DNA of 64,000 nucleotides from Ruminococcus sp. Phil11 (lineage in GTDB: Bacteria > Bacillota > Clostridia > Oscillospirales > Ruminococcaceae): NCBI GenBank assembly GCA_001940925.1, contig MSGZ01000024.1:280779-344778 (forward strand), given 5' to 3'. The notes under the pieces are model-generated. The model did not search any database and was not told the DNA's origin. It was given only the letters and a program-made list of their open reading frames with translations. Shown piece by piece: positions 24,068 to 32,315 of the stretch (the first letter of the stretch is position 1; every line of letters starts with the position of its first letter). Position numbers and translations under genes: made by a program.

Positions 24068-25369
24068 ATGCTGAACAATCCGCCCTTTGTGCGCATCGCG
24101 GATGCCGACCCTGCACACCTGTTTCCGGCCGGGCTGGAATATAACCCGCCCGCGCGCGGCATGTGGAACATCGTGCAAATGGGGATGCTGATTCCCGGTG
24201 CGCACCAGATTTACGGCTGTGCGCAGGGTTGTCTGCGCGGCGTCTGCCTGACTGCCGCCGAAATGAACGCGCTCGACCGCCTGAGCTGGATCTCCCTCAC
24301 CGAGGAGGATATGTTCAACGGTACGCTGGAGCAGAGCCTTGTGGACGGCGTTTCCGAGATCGTCCGGCAGCTTGACCCGCACCCGCCTGTCGTGCTGCTG
24401 TTTCTGAGCTGTATGCATCTGTTTGCGGGCTGTGATTTTGACGCGGTGATCGCCGACCTTTCCGCGGCGTTCCCGGATATTTGCTTTGTCGATTGCTATA
24501 TGACGCCGACGATGCGCGAATCCGTGCCGCCTGTTGTGCAGACCTGCCGGCAGATGTATACGCCGCTGAAAGCCCTGCCGAAAAATCCGAAGGCCGTCGG
24601 CATTGTCGGCAATGACCGTCCGACCGATGAGGATTCCGAGCTTATGAAAATACTGCGCGGCGCGGGCTTTGCCGTCCGTGACCTGACGCGCTGCAAAACG
24701 TATGACGAATATCTGCAGCTGGCAGATGCGTCGCTGAATCTGACCTATATCCCGACGGCTCATGCTGCGGGCGAGCTGCTCACGGAGCGGTTTGAGACGC
24801 CGTGCCTGCATCTGCCGAACAGCTTTGATTATGATAAAATTGCAGAGAATTACAAGACGCTCTGCGGGGCACTCGGCATTTCCTGTCCTGATTTTTCGGC
24901 GGAGATGCAGGCAGCGGATCACGCGCTGGATGCGCTGAAAGCGGAGATCGGCGGGATTGCCGTTGCGGTCGATTACACCGCCGTGACGCAGCCGTTTTCC
25001 CTTGCTGCGCTGCTCTGTCAGCACGGCATCAACGTGAAATACGTCATTGCAGACACGGTCGGAGAGGATGCGGCGGCGTTCCGCTGGCTGCAGGAAAACC
25101 GTCCGGAGCTGCTGATCTATGCGCCGGCCAATGTCAATATGCTGCATCAGCATACGCAGGCAGCGGAGCCCGTGCTCGCGATCGGGCAGAAGGCGGCGTA
25201 CTACTTCGCGACCGATCACTTTGTCAATCTGATCCTGAACGGCGGATATTACGGCTTCTCCGGCATCCGGAAGATCGCGGAACTGACCGCAGAGGCTTAC
25301 CGCACAACGAAGGATCGCCGCACCGTGCTCCGGCATAAGGGCTACGGCTGCGCGTCCTGCCTGCTGTGA
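24068..25369 (+). CDS. Nitrogenase component 1-like protein, D-type subunit 1
   Basis: 433 residues, an oxidoreductase/nitrogenase component 1 fold judged by the pattern of Rossmann-like repeats (KAVGIVGNDRPTDEDSELMKIL, then GGIAVAVDYTAVTQPFSLAALL). Cysteines: YGCAQGCLRGVC near residues 50-58 and FLSCMHLFAGC near 116-124. By hand alignment these fall where NifD Cys88 and Cys154 sit. There is no clear NifD Cys62 equivalent, and the usual Nif sequence around the FeMo-cofactor ligands is not recognisable. It ends GCASCLL. It starts 1 nt after NifH-like 1. Confidence 0.82.
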   Translation: MLNNPPFVRIADADPAHLFPAGLEYNPPARGMWNIVQMGMLIPGAHQIYGCAQGCLRGVCLTAAEMNALDRLSWISLTEEDMFNGTLEQSLVDGVSEIVRQLDPHPPVVLLFLSCMHLFAGCDFDAVIADLSAAFPDICFVDCYMTPTMRESVPPVVQTCRQMYTPLKALPKNPKAVGIVGNDRPTDEDSELMKILRGAGFAVRDLTRCKTYDEYLQLADASLNLTYIPTAHAAGELLTERFETPCLHLPNSFDYDKIAENYKTLCGALGISCPDFSAEMQAADHALDALKAEIGGIAVAVDYTAVTQPFSLAALLCQHGINVKYVIADTVGEDAAAFRWLQENRPELLIYAPANVNMLHQHTQAAEPVLAIGQKAAYYFATDHFVNLILNGGYYGFSGIRKIAELTAEAYRTTKDRRTVLRHKGYGCASCLL

Positions 25370-25382
25370 AAGGAGGACGGCT

Positions 25383-26534
25383 GTGAAGCATACTGCAAAA
25401 ATCATTCCGTGCTATGCGGCGGACAGTGCCGGTGCCTGCTCTGCGCTCTACGAGCTGGGCGGCATGACCGTCGTGCACGATGCATCCGGCTGCAACTCAA
25501 CCTTCGCGACCTTCGATGAGCCGCGCTGGTGGGATCAGCAGTCGATGACCTATATTTCCGCACTGACCGAGCTGGACGCGATCCTCGGCAATGACGAAAA
25601 GCTGATCGCCGATGTGACCGCTGCCGCCGCTGACCAGAACCCGAAGTTCATCGCGGTCTGCGGCTCCCCGATGCCGATGATGATTGGCGTGGATTTCGAT
25701 GCTGTCGCGTTTGAGATCGAGCAGCGCACCGGCATCCGCACCTTCGCGCTGCATACGAACGGAATGCATTCCTACCCGGAAGGCGCATCCGAGGCACTCC
25801 GCTGCATTGCGGAGGAATATGTCAGACCTGCGGAAACAAAGATCCCGAACGGTGTCAACCTGCTTGGTATGACGCCGCTGGATTTCGACAATCTGCATAC
25901 AGCAGCAAGCATCCGGGAATGGCTCGCGGAAAACGGCTTTGAAACGGTCGCCTGCTTTGCAATGGGCGATGCGCTCGAAACGCTCGCAAATGCTGCGAAT
26001 GCGTCGGTCAGTCTGGTGCTTTCGCAGAGCGGACTGGCTGCGGCAGAATATATGCACGAAGCCTTCGGGATCCCGTATGTCTGCGGCGTGCCTTACGGAG
26101 AGGCGTTTTCCGCGCTGCTTGCGGATACCCTGCGGAATGCCGCAGCGGACGGAACCTGCGCATTTCCCTGCACGGAACGCGGGCAAGCCGGACAGACTGT
26201 CACGGTCATCGGGGAGGCGGTGTCCGCGGGAACGATCGCGGCGGCACTCGGCCTGACGGGATATGCGGCAAACGTGATCTGTCCGCTGCCGCATGACAAA
26301 AGACTGCTCACAGCCGGCGATTCTGACGCCTTTGCAGAGGACGAGATCGCCGGGGCACTGGCGGAGATACAGCCGGAAACGGTCATCGCGGACCCGCTGT
26401 ACCGGTTTATCCTGCCGAACGCTGCAAAACTGATCGGGCTGCCGCATACGGCGTTTTCGGGGCGGTGCTATGATAAGATCATCCCCGACCTGACGGGAAA
26501 CCGTTTTGATGCATGGTATAAGGAGATGCTTTGA
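25383..26534 (+). CDS. Nitrogenase component 1-like protein, K-type subunit 1
   Basis: 383 residues with a GTG start after AAAGGAGG. The N-terminus carries IPCYAADSAGACSALYELGG and HDASGC, then AVCGSPMP near residue 100. These align with the three P-cluster-type cysteines of NifK (Cys70, Cys95, Cys153). DEPRWW and IGVDFDAVAFEIE follow. The C-terminal half shows the repeated Rossmann-like pattern. It is probably the partner of D1 and reduced by NifH-like 1. The substrate is unknown; the protein is short compared with true NifK (~520 residues). Confidence 0.82.
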   Translation: MKHTAKIIPCYAADSAGACSALYELGGMTVVHDASGCNSTFATFDEPRWWDQQSMTYISALTELDAILGNDEKLIADVTAAAADQNPKFIAVCGSPMPMMIGVDFDAVAFEIEQRTGIRTFALHTNGMHSYPEGASEALRCIAEEYVRPAETKIPNGVNLLGMTPLDFDNLHTAASIREWLAENGFETVACFAMGDALETLANAANASVSLVLSQSGLAAAEYMHEAFGIPYVCGVPYGEAFSALLADTLRNAAADGTCAFPCTERGQAGQTVTVIGEAVSAGTIAAALGLTGYAANVICPLPHDKRLLTAGDSDAFAEDEIAGALAEIQPETVIADPLYRFILPNAAKLIGLPHTAFSGRCYDKIIPDLTGNRFDAWYKEML

Positions 26535-26535
26535 C

Positions 26536-26937
26536 ATGAGACACTGGAAACATATTCTGATTGCGTATATTTTTCATCTGGTTCCGATCATCCTCGGTTT
26601 TGTGTCAGGCAGTGACCGGTTCCATTTCATGGGGTTCTGCGCGGTCGCCGGCACGATCGCCTATATCATCTACTGGTGCATAGCAAACCGGAAGCAGTTT
26701 CTCTCGTGGGCGGTATTCGTGCATTTTCTGATCGGTGCCGCCGTGCAGATCATTCTGAATGCGGCGGAGATCATTCAGCCTGACGGCGGTATGTTTTCGG
26801 GGCTCGGACAATATTTTTATATCATCTATGTGCAGGTTTCCCTTGTTCTGGTCGGCCTCACGAATCTGATCCTGTGGCTGCTCGACAGACGCCGCAGAAA
26901 GAAACAGGCTGCATCTGAGGATGCGGCGGAAGGATAA
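26536..26937 (+). CDS. Small membrane protein of the nitrogenase-like cluster, four helices
   Basis: 133 residues. Four hydrophobic segments: [17 protein letters not shown] (~7-23), [16 protein letters not shown] (~33-49), [19 protein letters not shown] (~58-77) and [23 protein letters not shown] (~93-116, quoted in part). A basic RRRRKK tail faces the cytoplasm. It starts 1 nt after the K1 stop and ends 8 nt before NifH-like 2, so it is firmly inside the operon. I do not recognise the family. Confidence 0.7.
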   Translation: MRHWKHILIAYIFHLVPIILGFVSGSDRFHFMGFCAVAGTIAYIIYWCIANRKQFLSWAVFVHFLIGAAVQIILNAAEIIQPDGGMFSGLGQYFYIIYVQVSLVLVGLTNLILWLLDRRRRKKQAASEDAAEG

Positions 26938-26945
26938 AGAAAAAT

Positions 26946-27716
26946 ATGATAAAGCTGGCAATTTACGGCAAGGGCGGCATCGGCAAATCGACCTGCACCG
27001 CGAACCTCGCGGCGGCGTTTGCAATGCGCGGCAAAAAAGTCATTCAGATCGGCTGCGACCCGAAGGCCGATTCCACGATCAATCTGCTGAACGGGGAACC
27101 GGTCACGCCGGTCATGGACTGGATGCGCGACCACGACGACGAGCCGGACAGCCTAGACCAGATCGCGAAGGAAGGCTTCGGCGGGGTGCTCTGCATTGAG
27201 ACAGGCGGCCCGACACCGGGGCTCGGCTGCGCGGGGCGCGGCATCATCACGACATTTTCGCTGCTCAAGGAGCTGCGCCTGTTCGAGACGTATCAGCCGG
27301 ATGTCGTGCTCTATGATGTGCTCGGCGACGTTGTCTGCGGCGGGTTTGCCGCACCGATCCGGGAGGGCTACGCGGAGCAGGTGCTGATTGTCACCTCCGG
27401 CGAAAAAATGGCGCTCTACGCCGCGAACAATATCAACAATGCGGTGAAGAATTTTGAGGACAGAAGCTATGCCAAAGTCCGCGGACTGATTCTCAACCGC
27501 CGCAATGTCACTGATGAGGAAGCAAAGGTGCGTGCTTTTGCGGCATCCGCCGGACTTGCGATCGCGGCGGATATCCCGCGCTCGGACGATATCACAAAGT
27601 ACGAGGATACGGGCAAAACGGTCATTGAGGGCGACCCGGACTGCGAGACCGCAAAGCGGTTCTTTGCGCTGGCCGATCTGCTGATCGGTGAGGAAGCGCA
27701 GAAAGGCAGCGAATGA
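26946..27716 (+). CDS. NifH-like iron protein 2 of a nitrogenase-like system
   Basis: 256 residues, with the same complete set as NifH-like 1: [20 protein letters not shown], first cluster Cys in [10 protein letters not shown], second in [11 protein letters not shown], and NRRN. It differs widely from copy 1 in the 50-85 region and after residue 190, so it is not a recent duplicate. This suggests each iron protein has its own partner. The stop overlaps the next ATG by 4 nt. Confidence 0.92.
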   Translation: MIKLAIYGKGGIGKSTCTANLAAAFAMRGKKVIQIGCDPKADSTINLLNGEPVTPVMDWMRDHDDEPDSLDQIAKEGFGGVLCIETGGPTPGLGCAGRGIITTFSLLKELRLFETYQPDVVLYDVLGDVVCGGFAAPIREGYAEQVLIVTSGEKMALYAANNINNAVKNFEDRSYAKVRGLILNRRNVTDEEAKVRAFAASAGLAIAADIPRSDDITKYEDTGKTVIEGDPDCETAKRFFALADLLIGEEAQKGSE

Positions 27717-28183
27717 AACAGGAATCGTCCGGCGGCATCACGGTCATGCGCGCCGAAGAAGAATGGCAGCGCGCCGGTGCCTATTCCGTGCGCATTCAGG
27801 GCATGAACCGGCAGCATCATATTTCGCTGCGCGAGGAATTTGACGAGCACGACGGCGAAGGCACAAGGTACATCGTCCTGCTGGATGACGGCTATCCGTT
27901 TGCGACATGCCGGTTTTATCCGCTGGATGCGAACCGCGTGATGCTCGGGCGGGTCGTTGTGCTGCCGGAATACCGCGGAAAGCAGTACGGCGTGAAAACC
28001 GTCGCAGAAGCGGAGAAATGGATGCGGGAGCTTGGCTATCAGACCGCTGAGATCGAGAGCCGCACGGAAGCAGTCGGGTTCTACGAAAAACTCGGCTACC
28101 GCAAAACCGGCGGCGGGATCGTCCGGAGCGGCGTGTTCGACTGCGTCCGCATGACAAAGCCGCTCACCGGAACGGAAGGCTGA
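27713..28183 (+). CDS. GNAT-family acetyltransferase within the nitrogenase-like cluster
   Basis: 156 residues. GNAT signature [22 protein letters not shown] (first part R-GKQYG) and [11 protein letters not shown]. The N-terminal [14 protein letters not shown] strand pair is typical of the ElaA/YjcF-like branch. ATGA-type overlap with NifH-like 2. The substrate and the reason for its place in the cluster are unknown. Confidence 0.8.
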   Translation: MKQESSGGITVMRAEEEWQRAGAYSVRIQGMNRQHHISLREEFDEHDGEGTRYIVLLDDGYPFATCRFYPLDANRVMLGRVVVLPEYRGKQYGVKTVAEAEKWMRELGYQTAEIESRTEAVGFYEKLGYRKTGGGIVRSGVFDCVRMTKPLTGTEG

Positions 28184-28203
28184 CAGCCGGAAAGGAATCT
28201 TCG

Positions 28204-28581
28204 ATGATCAAAGGCATTCACCATATCTCCATGAAATGCGGCACGCAGGAGGCGTTCAGCAAAGCAAAATCGTTTTATCTGGATGTGCTCGGCATGACTG
28301 CCGTCCGGGAATGGGCGGACGGCATCATGCTCTCCGCCGGGAACTGCATGATTGAGATTTTCAATAACGGTGCGGGTATTACCGAAAAGGGCGCAATCAG
28401 GCATTTTGCGCTGCTGACTGACAATATCGACGCACTTGCTGAAAAAATCACACAGGCCGGATACCGCTTTTTCATTGCGCCGGATGACCGCGTCATACAA
28501 TCCGACCCGCCGTACCCGATCCGGATCGCATTCTGCACCGGGCCGCTCGGCGAGGAAATTGAGCTGTTTCAGGAACGGTAA
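28204..28581 (+). CDS. VOC/glyoxalase-superfamily metalloprotein
   Basis: 125 residues, two beta-alpha-beta-beta-beta units. IKGIHHISMKC opens the first (His as likely metal ligand), FYLDVLGM is the classic glyoxalase turn, GAIRHFALLTDNIDAL opens the second (His), and GEEIELFQER ends with the Glu that usually ligates the metal. Small VOC proteins include epimerases, lyases and dioxygenases, so the reaction is open. It lies between the acetyltransferase and DUF3592-like genes with 15-20 nt gaps. Confidence 0.8.
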   Translation: MIKGIHHISMKCGTQEAFSKAKSFYLDVLGMTAVREWADGIMLSAGNCMIEIFNNGAGITEKGAIRHFALLTDNIDALAEKITQAGYRFFIAPDDRVIQSDPPYPIRIAFCTGPLGEEIELFQER

Positions 28582-28596
28582 GCAAAAGGAGCAAAA

Positions 28597-29073
28597 ATGT
28601 TCAGTACAGATTCAAATGAGATCGAATTATTATATCTGTTCGGCGGCAGACGCCTGCTGATCATCGTCGGCATCGTGCTGTACCTGATCGCGGGTGCCGC
28701 GCTGCTGATGTTCATTCCGCAGACGTATGACTGGGTGCGCGCGGAGGCAAGATACACCGTGCAGGCCGATATCGTATCCTCGAAGGTGGATTATTTCGGG
28801 AGCAGCCGCAAGAAAGAGGACAAGCGGTACGAAGTCACCATGGAATATGAGATCAACGGCATCCGGCGGACGCATACGGAAACCTGCTCGCATGAGCCGA
28901 CCGGCAAGCAAAAGCTGCGTGTTTACTGCACACGGGACGGCCGCTGGGAGGTTCTGGAGTATAATATTCCTGCAATGATATTTCTGACCGCGATCGCAGT
29001 CTGTGCCGCGATCTACGGGACGACCATGCTGCGCGCGGCGAAGGAGCGGAAAAATACAGGAGAATCTGCATGA
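28597..29073 (+). CDS. DUF3592-like membrane protein
   Basis: 158 residues. Two membrane segments (LLIIVGIVLYLIAGAALLMFI near 20-40 and AMIFLTAIAVCAAIYGTTML near 125-145, both quoted in part) flank a soluble beta-rich loop with YEVTMEYEINGIRRTHTETC and KLRVYCTRDGRW. This layout matches DUF3592-type proteins. It overlaps the next ATG by 4 nt, so it is translated with the D2 gene. No function is known. Confidence 0.65.
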   Translation: MFSTDSNEIELLYLFGGRRLLIIVGIVLYLIAGAALLMFIPQTYDWVRAEARYTVQADIVSSKVDYFGSSRKKEDKRYEVTMEYEINGIRRTHTETCSHEPTGKQKLRVYCTRDGRWEVLEYNIPAMIFLTAIAVCAAIYGTTMLRAAKERKNTGESA

Positions 29074-30359
29074 ATCACAACGCATACAGCATCACCGCGG
29101 CGGAGCTTGCCGCGGGAGGCTTTGACAATCTGCCGCCGGAGCTGAACAGTGCGAAGCATATGATCTACAGCTCGCCGGCAACGCTCGACTACAATTCACC
29201 GGGCGCAAAGGGCTTCGGCGTCAAGCGTGCGGGGCTCGCGATTCCCGGCTCTGTGATGCTGCTGGTCGCGCCGGGCTGCTGCGGCCGCAATACTGCGCTG
29301 CTCAACGAGCTCGGTTACAGCGAGCGTTTTTTCTATCTGCTGCTCGACGATACCGACATCGTCACGGGACGCTATCTCAAGAAAATTCCGCAGGCCTGCG
29401 CGGAGCTGCTCGGCGAATGCAAAACGCCGCCGTCTGCGGTCGTGATCTGCATCACCTGTGTTGATGCGCTGCTCGGAACGGATATGGAGCGCGTTTGCAG
29501 AGCCTGTAAGGAGCAGACCAATGTCCCGACGATTCCGGCGTATATGTACGCACTGACGCGCGAAAAGCGTCTGCCGCCGATGGCACTGGTGCGCAGATCG
29601 GTCTACTCGCTGCTCGAAAAGCAGAAGCGTGTTTCTACAGCCTGTAATCTGCTCGGCTATTTCTCTGCGCTGGAGGACGGCTGCGAGATCTATCGGCTGC
29701 TGCGGTCGGCGGGCATCAGAACGATCGGCGAGATCGGCCGATGTCAGACATTTGACGAATATACGCGACTTTCACAGGCGAATTTCAATCTCGTGCTCAA
29801 TGCGGAGGCGAGATACGCAGCGCAGGATATGCAGGAGCGGCTCGGCATTCCGTATATCGAACTGACACGGTTATACAGGCTGGATAAAATTCGCAACCAG
29901 TACCGGCTGCTCGGACAGGCCCTCGGCGTAACATTTGACGATGCGGACGATTATCAGGAGGCACTGGAAACCGTCGAGCGGTTCCGTGACAAATACGGCG
30001 CGCTGCGAATCGCGGTCGGCGAATGCCTGAACGCGGACAGCTTCGAGCTCGCGCTCGCGCTGACGGAATACGGATTCACGGTGACGGAAATCTACGGGAC
30101 GGTCGGCGAGCGCAATTTTGTCTTTCTCAAAAAGCTGGCGGAGCTCTCGCCGGAAACACGTATCTACTCGAATTTATCGCCGTCGATGCTCAATTATCGG
30201 TGCGATGACGAGCCTGATGCGGTCATCGGCAACGACGCGATGTACTATCATAGAAACGTGCCGGGCATCGGCTTTCAGGAGGAGGCGCAGCCGTTCGGCT
30301 ACCGCGGCGTGACGCTCCTGTTTACGCAGCTCGATGCGGCAATGCAGGGGGCGGGCTGA
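29070..30359 (+). CDS. Nitrogenase component 1-like protein, D-type subunit 2
   Basis: 429 residues. The cysteines that align with D1 are VAPGCCGRN near residue 69 and ICITCVDALLGTD near 130, the NifD Cys88- and Cys154-type positions. No Cys62-type residue is seen. The later part carries the same repeated alpha/beta pattern as D1 (HAAGELLTERF in D1 against YAAQDMQERLGIPYIEL here). Overall similarity to D1 is low but colinear. It probably pairs with K2. The role may be catalytic or a cofactor-assembly scaffold, by analogy with NifEN. Confidence 0.78.
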   Translation: MNHNAYSITAAELAAGGFDNLPPELNSAKHMIYSSPATLDYNSPGAKGFGVKRAGLAIPGSVMLLVAPGCCGRNTALLNELGYSERFFYLLLDDTDIVTGRYLKKIPQACAELLGECKTPPSAVVICITCVDALLGTDMERVCRACKEQTNVPTIPAYMYALTREKRLPPMALVRRSVYSLLEKQKRVSTACNLLGYFSALEDGCEIYRLLRSAGIRTIGEIGRCQTFDEYTRLSQANFNLVLNAEARYAAQDMQERLGIPYIELTRLYRLDKIRNQYRLLGQALGVTFDDADDYQEALETVERFRDKYGALRIAVGECLNADSFELALALTEYGFTVTEIYGTVGERNFVFLKKLAELSPETRIYSNLSPSMLNYRCDDEPDAVIGNDAMYYHRNVPGIGFQEEAQPFGYRGVTLLFTQLDAAMQGAG

Positions 30360-30360
30360 C

Positions 30361-30813
30361 ATGGCGGACTGGAAGGCGAAGGAGTATTATACCGTTCTGC
30401 TTGACGGGATACCCGTGGATCGCCTCGCAGGATTCCTGCGGGGAACGATCGGGCTCAGCGAGGAAACGGCTGTAAAATCGCAATTTTATACAAAGGAAAA
30501 CGGAGATTTTTCGTATGCAGATTCGATGAATCTTGCGGCGTATTTTGCACAGCGCGGCAGCGCAGCTGTGCATCTGAAAACCGTTTGCTTTGACCGGGTA
30601 TACCGGGACGGCACCTGTGTGATCTGTTCCGACGGAACGTCTGCGGAGCTGGAATGTGACATTGAGGAGAAGGACTTTGATACAGACAGACTGCCGGAGC
30701 TGGAAGCGTGGCTGACAGAGCAGGTGCGGAAAGAAATAGCTGATTATGTAAGTATCAGCTGCACTTTTGATCGTGAACCGCTGTTTGAATTCAGGAAAGG
30801 AGACTTGCCATGA
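30361..30813 (+). CDS. Unrecognised 150-residue protein between the D2 and K2 genes
   Basis: 150 residues, no signal peptide or membrane segment, acidic and mixed alpha/beta by inspection. The middle contains VCFDRVYRDGTCVICSDGTSAELEC (five-residue pieces VICSD and LECDI with three Cys across about 17 residues). It starts 1 nt after D2 and overlaps K2 by 4 nt, so it is inseparable from the second nitrogenase-like set. I do not recognise any family. It could be a small accessory subunit or an assembly factor. Confidence 0.6.
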   Translation: MADWKAKEYYTVLLDGIPVDRLAGFLRGTIGLSEETAVKSQFYTKENGDFSYADSMNLAAYFAQRGSAAVHLKTVCFDRVYRDGTCVICSDGTSAELECDIEEKDFDTDRLPELEAWLTEQVRKEIADYVSISCTFDREPLFEFRKGDLP

Positions 30814-31862
30814 GCAGTCTGCTGACACATCTTTCTCCGCTTGCGCCGGACGATTCCGGTGCCTGTGCGGTGCTCTACGAGCTGGGCGGCATCACGGTCA
30901 TCTGCGACGCCGGCGGCTGCGCGGGCAATGTCTGCGGCTTCGACGAACCGCGCTGGCACGAGAAAAAATCCGCGCTGTTCAGTGCCGGGCTCCGCGATAT
31001 GGACGCGATCCTCGGGCGCGACAAGCTGCTGATCGACAAGCTCTGCCAGATCACGGAGCAGACCCCAGCCGAATTTACGTCGATCGTCGGAACGCCAGTA
31101 CCTGCGGTGATCGCGACCGATTTTCACGCACTGCAGCGTATGGCCGAAAAGCGCACGGGACTGCCGTGCATCGTCATCCCGACGGACGGCACAAAGCTTT
31201 ATGACGTCGGCGCGGAACAGGCTTATCTTGCGGTGTTTGACCGCTTCGCAACAGAGCAATATCCGATCAAAAAGAACAAGGTCGGCATTCTCGGCGCGAC
31301 GCCGCTCGATACCGGCTGTACCCATGCGAAGGATATCGTGCACGGGATGAATTATGACGAAATTGTCTGCTTTGGTTTGGACAGCGGGCTCGATAATATC
31401 CGGCGGGCATCGGAGTGCTCCGTGATCCATGTGATCGCGCCGTCCGGCCTGAAAACCGCGAAGCTGCTAAAGGAACGCTTCGGCACGCCCTACGTGATCC
31501 TGCCGCGCATACCGAATGAGATCCTGTCAGTCTGCCGCGAAACGGATATCAGTGACAAGCGCATTCTGATCGTGCATCAGCAATATGCTGCAAATCATCT
31601 GCGCGAGCTGTTGTACCCGCAGGAGGACTATCTCCCGCAGGCAGCGCAGATCGACTGCGCAACATGGTTCAAATTTGATAAGAAATGCGCGAATGAACAC
31701 GATTTCCGGATCAAAACGGAGCAAGATCTGCGCAATGCAGCGCAAAATTATGATATTATCGTCGCCGACGGGATGTTCCGTCGGGCGGTGCCGGAGTTCA
31801 GCGGCGAATGGATCAACTGGCCGCATTATGCGGTCTCAGGCTCGGAAGGAGCGGTGTTATGA
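30810..31862 (+). CDS. Nitrogenase component 1-like protein, K-type subunit 2 with reduced cysteine set
   Basis: 350 residues. Clearly related to K1 through DDSGACAVLYELGG, CDAGGC, FDEPRW and TDFHALQRMAEKRTG. Only the Cys95-type residue (CDAGGC) is kept: the Cys70-type position of K1 (IPCYA) reads LSPLA, and the Cys153-type (AVCGSP) reads SIVGTP. So it cannot build the same cluster as K1. It is shorter than K1 by 33 residues. It overlaps the following acetyltransferase by 4 nt. Confidence 0.78.
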   Translation: MSSLLTHLSPLAPDDSGACAVLYELGGITVICDAGGCAGNVCGFDEPRWHEKKSALFSAGLRDMDAILGRDKLLIDKLCQITEQTPAEFTSIVGTPVPAVIATDFHALQRMAEKRTGLPCIVIPTDGTKLYDVGAEQAYLAVFDRFATEQYPIKKNKVGILGATPLDTGCTHAKDIVHGMNYDEIVCFGLDSGLDNIRRASECSVIHVIAPSGLKTAKLLKERFGTPYVILPRIPNEILSVCRETDISDKRILIVHQQYAANHLRELLYPQEDYLPQAAQIDCATWFKFDKKCANEHDFRIKTEQDLRNAAQNYDIIVADGMFRRAVPEFSGEWINWPHYAVSGSEGAVL

Positions 31863-32293
31863 TACGGGAAGCAGCGTGCGGCGACCTCGAAGGCCTGCTG
31901 CTGTTATACACGCATTTACATGAAAAATCGGTTCCTGCGGATACACCGGAGCGGGCTGCGCTCTGGGACAAAATCCTCAGTGACCCGGACTATCACATCA
32001 TCGTTGCGGAGGTGGAAAAGCAGATCGTGTCATCCTGCGTCTGCGTGATTGTGCCGAACCTGACGCATAATCTGCGGCCTTATGCATTGATTGAAAATGT
32101 CGTAACACATGCGGACTACAGGAGGCGCGGTCTGGCGAGCGCATGTCTGGCCTTTGCACGGGAGCTTGCAGGAAAGCAAGATTGCTACAAAATGATGCTG
32201 ATGACCGGCTCAAAGGAGGAAGATACGCTGCGGTTCTATGAGCGTGCCGGATATAGCCGCAGCGACAAAACAGCATTCAATCAATGGCTGTAA
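31859..32293 (+). CDS. GNAT-family acetyltransferase
   Basis: 144 residues. Acetyl-CoA binding loop ADYRRRGLASACLAFA (RxxGxA) and the C-terminal RFYERAGYSRSD strand. The ENVVTHADYRRRG pattern is that of the usual small-substrate GNATs. ATGA overlap with K2 and a 22-nt gap to hypF keep it in the run. The substrate is unknown. Confidence 0.82.
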   Translation: MIREAACGDLEGLLLLYTHLHEKSVPADTPERAALWDKILSDPDYHIIVAEVEKQIVSSCVCVIVPNLTHNLRPYALIENVVTHADYRRRGLASACLAFARELAGKQDCYKMMLMTGSKEEDTLRFYERAGYSRSDKTAFNQWL

Positions 32294-32315
32294 CAGACAG
32301 CAGGGGAGGTGTGCA

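Noticed and set aside
23308..31862. True molybdenum nitrogenase (nifHDK plus nifEN)
   Set aside because: Component-1 proteins are too short, lack the Cys62-type ligand and the usual FeMo-cofactor sequence context, and no nifB, nifV or nifS-like gene is present in the window.
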